Of a stretch of DNA of 64,000 nt, positions 58,481 through 64,000 are shown piece after piece. Each line of letters starts with the position of its first letter. Position 1 is the stretch's first letter. Made by a program: the position numbers and the translations under genes. Location of the stretch: positions 6,540,744 through 6,604,743 of the forward strand of contig OX419759.1 in assembly GCA_948567375.1 (NCBI GenBank), in the 5' to 3' direction. A model generated the notes under the pieces. That model saw nothing but the letters and a program-made list of their open reading frames with translations. It was not told the origin of the DNA and did not search any database. The DNA comes from Lunularia cruciata. Lineage: Eukaryota > Streptophyta > Marchantiopsida > Lunulariales > Lunulariaceae.

Positions 58481-60839
58481 GGCCAAAAGTATTTATTTAA
58501 AAGAAGTTCTTTATAGTTATAGGATCTTCAAAGTAGGAAGCAGTCCAATGGCCTTTGTAATTATAAACATTTGTGGATGTAACCTTTGGAGTAGTAAGTC
58601 TGAAGGACACAAACCTATAAGATGTCTTTGGGGAAGAACTTATACCTTCCTTGATACATATAAGGCGTGTTATTAACCTACATAGGATAAGCCAAAGATA
58701 TGATTAGCAATGTATAGTGAGGATGAGCTAAGGAGATCTTTTGCTTTCCTCAACTATTAGATTTATGTGGCTTAGAGTAGGAAGAAAATATTTAAGGTTT
58801 TAAGCCCAAAACAAATATTTCATTTAATCCTCTAACATGAATAAAGAAAAAGGGCCTAATTCATTCTTCTTTTTTGCTTAAATTTTGATTATTGATTGTA
58901 TGGCTTTGGCTAGTAGTGGTGAGTAACTTCAGGGTAGGAAACCAAGTGCTTGAGTGGGAGTGCCATTTGTACTTGTGATTGGGGTTTGGGATCTTTGAGT
59001 ATTTTGAAAGAATGAAGCACTACCTTGATATATCAACAATGAACCATAGTGTTTAACTTACCATTGAATCAAAAAGTGAAATCCTACTATCAATGCAAAG
59101 TATCTTCAAGGTTTTTTCTTCTAAGAAGCATAATATGTAACCTTAAGAGTTGAATATCTTTTGTAGTGAACTAACACATTTGGGGTTGACTAAATCTCAT
59201 CTTTAGGAAATAGTTGGAACTTATTGTTAGTGAAAGTGATTTTTACTTTCCCATTTTCCATAGTGCATCTTAGTGGGTGACACTACCTCTTTTGGGAGTA
59301 GTTCTTAAATAAGTTAATGATAAATAAGTTAATGATAAAAGTAAAAGGTTAAATAAGTAATGATAAAAGAACTACCAACAATGATACTTCTCTTCAAATC
59401 TAGCCAATGCCAACCTATATCCTCAAGAGAACCACTTGTTCTTGTTGTATACCACTTTTTGTTGACATTGGGTTATCATGCTCTCCTTAAAAAATCCACT
59501 ATAGCCTAGAGGCTCTAGAATTAGGTCAAAAGAACCTCAAATCAAATTGACATTTCTTGTACAATCATCACTTGGTCCCCATGTCCATGGAATTATATCT
59601 AAATTTAATACTTCTAGACAATACATGATAGTAATCAAAAGAGTTGAGGTAGGAATAACAAAGAATTAGCTAACACTCCAAGCTATATATTTGAAACTAC
59701 CAACTTTAAGAGTCATACAAACTACAAGGCATAAGTAAGAGTATGATAAACTATAAGTATCTTGAATTGATGCATATGTCCTTGGTTGTTACCTTCTAAC
59801 ACTTTTATCCAATCCTCTCCTTTTCCATATACTCAACAACAATGATTCACTTCTTAGCTTGCTAATTTGCTACTATAGCCTTATTATGATGAAGCAAAGC
59901 CTCATTTTATAATTGATTTGCCTCCTTCTATCTTAATTTGCAAGTCTCTTGCTTTAAGACTTGTAATCTTAGTTGCATATTATTATCAATGTAATATTAT
60001 GGCAACTCATATTCATACCATTGGTATATATATATTTTTTGGATATCTAAAGCAAAAGTAACAACACCTTGAATTTTGATGTTTGACTCAAGACACCTTC
60101 ATAGTTGCAAATACCTTTAGTCTAAAGGTAATGTGATGCCTCACCTTTCTAAAATACACCTTTTTCTTTTTTCTTGTAGGACTTTACCAAGAAGAGTGTA
60201 GAAATAGTCAATAAGTAATAGAAATGGGAGGCTATTGATTGATTACCTTCCACCTTGAGGGGAAATACACCTTCAATGGGAAGATGATATGGAAGGGATA
60301 TACCATAAAAGAACCAATAAAAAGACATCTAAACAAAGAGCATGGAGCGTGGCTCTTCAAGGAAGAAGGTTGTTATTAGACAAGAGAACCTTTGGCAATA
60401 AAACACTTTGCCTTGGGAGATCTTTGACCTAATGAGAAACGCCATTTGGACTAGAAGTTCCACGGCATAAAATTTCATGAATAAATGTGGCATTAATAGA
60501 TCAAGAACCACAATTAATGACCATTCAATAGTATTGACAAGTCACAAGTATGAGTAAAGACTGTTCACCAAAGGGCTTGCTTAGCAAAAGTTCATAACGG
60601 ACCAACACCTTAAATACACTTGGGGCTTATATCCTCTTCAATTTTTGCAAAATCAACCCAAGCAAGACTTGCTATGCTTTCTTTTCCTTTGGTGAGAAGT
60701 TTTTTTCTTAGAAATTCAAAATCACGAGAGAGATTATGTGTGTGAGGTTAGGAAGTGAGAAGTGAAGTGGGAAGAATGAGAGGATAAAAAGAAAATAAGT
60801 GGCTGCCCTTAGTGCACCAAGGAGGATAAGAAAGGAATC
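58481..60839. other. Intergenic DNA, no gene recognised
   Basis: No domain seen. A short tandem of a 14-bp AATAAGTTAATGAT unit occurs near 59308-59365. Parts may be non-coding flanks of the neighbouring family X copies. Confidence 0.45.
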
Positions 60840-63225
60840 TAAAGTCATAATTCAAGGCCTCAAGGTTAGTTAAGTGGGGATTGTATTATATGCAGGAATT
60901 AGTCTACAACAAGAAGTTAGAATTCTTGTTGTGGAATTGAGCATTGAACAATCATGTAATGTTACATCAAATCAAAGATAATTGCAATCTAGAGCTAGAG
61001 AATTTAAGAAAGACCTCTTTGCTTGGACCAAAGAGGATAGGTAAAGAGTGTTGGGGATTAGAAATTCTCCCATTGGAAGCATGATTCTAGATAACATTTA
61101 GACTTGCTTGGACTTGACTATTTAAGCCAAGTTCAAGTCCACATTTAGGGACAAGAAGACTAATAATGGTTGGTCTTTTCCAAGTATCAAAGATCATAAT
61201 GTGAGGAGGATCCCAATAGAATTAGTCATGAAGTTTTTCAAATCCACCAAACAACTTACTTGAAAAATAATGAAGGAATCTTCTTTGAGTATGTATACCA
61301 AGAATAGCTTGTGAATTGGATAGCTAAGTTCTAAGCAATGGCAAGAGATTTTGCAGGAACAATGAACAAGGAAGAAGGAGTGACTTTGGTATCTCCGTTC
61401 ATCATCCACTTCTACTTGGGAATGGATTTATTGATCCTAAAAGAAAAGAAGTACTTGGACCACTTCTTCTACATATGACATTTTGATAAAGCTAAGGAAC
61501 AAGTGCTAATGGTACAAAATTACTTAAAGGCAAATGTAGAGTTTGCTTGCATAAGGAAGTAAAGAAGGCCTACAGAAATTTGGAATTTGGGAAGTAGAGG
61601 CAAGAAGTGATTGCCAAGGAGCCAATATTCAAGAAACAAGTATTGGCTTTGTGGTAATCTCCTATTTGAAGGAGTTCTAGATCCCCATGACTCAATCTAG
61701 GCCAAAGGCAAAGGCTACCAAGAGGACAAGTAGATCCTCATGGAGGAAGAAGAGGAGGATGGTGAAGAGGAAGTCTAGAACAAAGGTGACATTGGGTCCT
61801 AACCAGAGTTCACTCCAATGACCAACAAACAATCATACACAAGGATTGTAATATTGTGAAGATGAAGCTAAAGACCAGGGTGGAGAAGTATAATATACCC
61901 TATCCCAAGAAGAAATGATTTTTAGGAAGAAGAATGAATGCACACCCTTGAATGATGTGATGGAGAAGTTGGACCTTTTAGTCCTAAGAGGTTTCTATAT
62001 TCCCACCTGTAAGAGAGGCAAAACTAAGGGAAGGAGGAGTCCTTTGTGTTGAAGAGGTGCTCAAGGTAAAAGACTCTTGTTGTAGGCTCTTGTTGGGATG
62101 AGGAAGGACATCAAGCCACATGTGGACTTTGAGGAGAAGATGATAAGCAAGACAAAGGGTCATGCAAGATAGAGGTACTAACCATGACCAAATGGGTATT
62201 TCAGTAGAGAGAACCTACCATCTTCATCAAGATCAAGAGGGAGGTGAGTGGACACCCAACTTTGTTTAAACTAGCAAGAGGGGAGATTTTGAGCGAGAAG
62301 GAGACCAAGCTGGTTGTGGTAGTGCCACATTCTCAATGAGTGATGTACAAGGTTAGCCCAACATTGGAATTGATGGAGCAACTCATCTCTACAAATGCAA
62401 TATCTCATGGGGCAATTATAAATTATATTATCCTCATCAATTATCATCATCATGTGGCACAATGAGTAGATTTGGAAAGGATGAAAGCAAGAGATAAATT
62501 GAAGAAAGTTTGAGCTAAAACTTGGAGATGGGAAAGCCAAACAATGACTTAGTGCAAGAGGCAGCCAAGCTCATGACAAAAGTTGTGGCCTTGGAGAAAG
62601 AAATTTAAGAAGAAAGGACATTGAGGTAGAAGGCTTTTGAGTTGAAAGAAGAAGAAGCATGTCAAAGAGCTCAACTTAGGAGAAGGTGAAGGCTTAGGCA
62701 GAAGATATTGATACAATTAAAGAATTGGAAAAGGTAAAGGTATCTCTTGTAGCAACAAAATTTTATCATCAAGAGGAGCTACAAGTAGCCAACATCTAGG
62801 TGAAGAAGCTGGAGGAAAGTATCAAGTAGAAGGAGGAAGAATGCACAAAGGATTGGGTAGCTATTCAAGGAGAGATTGTGGTTGAGATGGAAGAGAGTAA
62901 GATCTAGTTCAACCTAGAGAAAATGAAAATATTGGTGAGGATGGAGATGGCACAAGACCATCCTAAAGAAATCAGAAAGGAGGTAACAAAGGCCTCATTG
63001 GAGAAATTAAAGGCTCAAGACTCCACATCCCAAGCGCATGCACTTCCAATAAAATTGTACATTGATGAGCACCTACAACAACTATATGAGAAGTTAATCA
63101 AACACCTCAAATAAGTTTTCGGAATCCATAAAAGCACCAATGGAGGAGATGTTAGGGTACCAAGAATGGGTAGAATTATTGATGAATGTTTGTAAGGGCA
63201 AAGGTTTTGCCTCATAGTAGAGTTT
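60840..63225 (+). pseudogene. Unnamed coiled-coil protein family (family X), copy 3
   Basis: The same motif order as copies 1 and 2 in broken frames: LLWN then MLHQIKDNCNLELENL (about 60930-60990), YLKNNEGIFFEYVYQE (about 61258), SPFIIHFYLGMDLLILKEKKYL (about 61396), a long Lys/Glu coiled-coil region (about 61700-63110), and GYQEWVELLMNVCKGKG (about 63158). Longest frames are under 65 codons, so it is the most decayed copy by frame. Confidence 0.6.
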
Positions 63226-63788
63226 AGGAAGAAGATAATTATTAGCCCAAGGGAAATAGGTAGAAATCTATTAAGTGCAGAATGCATCCTTGGCCTGAAA
63301 TTATCTTTGGCCTCAAACTATATCTTTATCTTGATAAAAATCTTTGCACAAAAATAAATTTTGACTTAGGATATTTTTTATAGCTTATGATTGTTGGAGT
63401 GTGGATACTTGTAAAGTAAACAACAAGAGGTATTGTGATTGGTGGTGATTGCACAATAACTTCTTAATTACTCTTAGATAAGATCAATAGGTAGGATTAG
63501 TGGTAAGTGCAATAGGTGTAATTATAGGATTTCCAACATTCTTAGCCATTAATCATCTTCATCAAAGAGTTAGGAAATTTTATATATGGGTTGTGTCCCA
63601 AAAGAGATTTGTCACTTCTTTCATAATTCAAGCATTTTAGCTCACATATTTCTTTATTCTTTGTGTTGAATGACTTTCACTTATATCTTTGATTATGTAC
63701 TTGGTTGAGTAGATGTGAGGAATCTTGCAGTAAGAGTGTGTGTTTGAGTATATGATTAGAAAATTTGCACTAAATCAAGAAAGTTACT
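63226..63788. other. Intergenic DNA, no gene recognised
   Basis: AT-rich; nothing recognisable between the end of family X copy 3 and the G2 LTR. Confidence 0.5.
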
Positions 63789-64000
63789 TGTAAAGACCAA
63801 GGAGAGAAATAGTAAAATAGATGATTAAAGTGAAAGATCATATTGGTGCTCTTGAATGAGAGAAACTTCAAATGTCTAGCATGAGCTTGGATTTTGGCAA
63901 GCTAAGCTAACCAAGAAGCTTCTCAAGGAGTTTCCTTCTAAAAGCCATCTACTTGGTGTGCAAGCTAAGCTATTTGGGAAGCTTCTTGAGAAGCTTCTTT
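63789..64000 (-). repeat. Partial LTR of gypsy family G2 (runs off the window)
   Basis: The minus strand matches the last ~210 bases of the G2 LTR: it ends (plus strand start) TGTAAAGACCAAGGAGA and includes the GAAGCTTCTTGAGAAGCTTC words near 63978-63998. Whether it is solo or part of an element cannot be told from the window. Confidence 0.82.

Noticed and set aside
63789-64000. 3' LTR belonging to family X copy 3
   Set aside because: It lies in the opposite orientation and no matching LTR was found upstream of copy 3, so ownership cannot be shown.

Overview
The window reads as nuclear DNA of a land plant with a large, repeat-rich genome. It holds only two convincing protein-coding host genes, both on the minus strand. 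One is split by small introns with canonical GT-AG borders. Around them lie decayed Ty1/copia, Ty3/gypsy (chromovirus-type) and non-LTR retroelements, whose LTRs are followed by the plant-type initiator-Met tRNA primer site (TGGTATCAGAGC and variants). A short TTTAGGG-type (plant telomere) tract is also present. The look of the repeats suggests a non-flowering plant (fern, lycophyte or bryophyte), but that is an inference and not proven. There are no operons, no CRISPR array and no organelle gene block that I could recognise.

Layout. 1-4.2 kb: low-complexity tandem repeats, then a truncated minus-strand gypsy copy (family G1: LTR, primer site, gag). 5.7-6.8 kb: remnants of a leucine-rich-repeat gene, with a cluster of TTTACGGG/CCCGTAAA motifs inside. 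8.96-13.64 kb: a six-exon gene that I rebuild as KNL2 (SANTA domain plus CENPC-k motif, 1192 aa), the plant centromere-licensing factor that guides CENH3 deposition. 13.7-19.3 kb: its upstream region with a perfect 16-bp-arm palindrome, then AT-rich intergenic DNA with a long imperfect hairpin. 19.3-20.9 kb: an intronless endonuclease/exonuclease/phosphatase-domain gene with an EF-hand-like segment. 21.9-26.3 kb: a copia element with both LTRs and a target duplication, but broken inside. 30.8-34.9 kb: a decayed non-LTR reverse-transcriptase element split by a solo G1 LTR. 35-39 kb: AT-rich, empty. 39.5-42 kb, 56.5-58.5 kb and 60.8-63.2 kb: three decayed copies of an unnamed coiled-coil protein family with the same motif order. 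46.75-56.27 kb: a chromovirus (family G2) whose gag is interrupted by a G1 element. The RT of that G1 element is in turn split by two head-to-head solo G1 LTRs. 63.8-64 kb: start of another G2 LTR.

The two host genes are not obviously related in function. The rest is a layered record of insertions: G1 into G2, then two solo G1 LTRs into G1, and another solo G1 LTR into the non-LTR element. The best candidates for something undescribed are the three-copy coiled-coil family, the two LTR insertions 17 bp apart, the variable LTR architecture of G1, and the heat-shock-element-like repeats in the G2 LTR. The KNL2 model is the most useful host-gene result.
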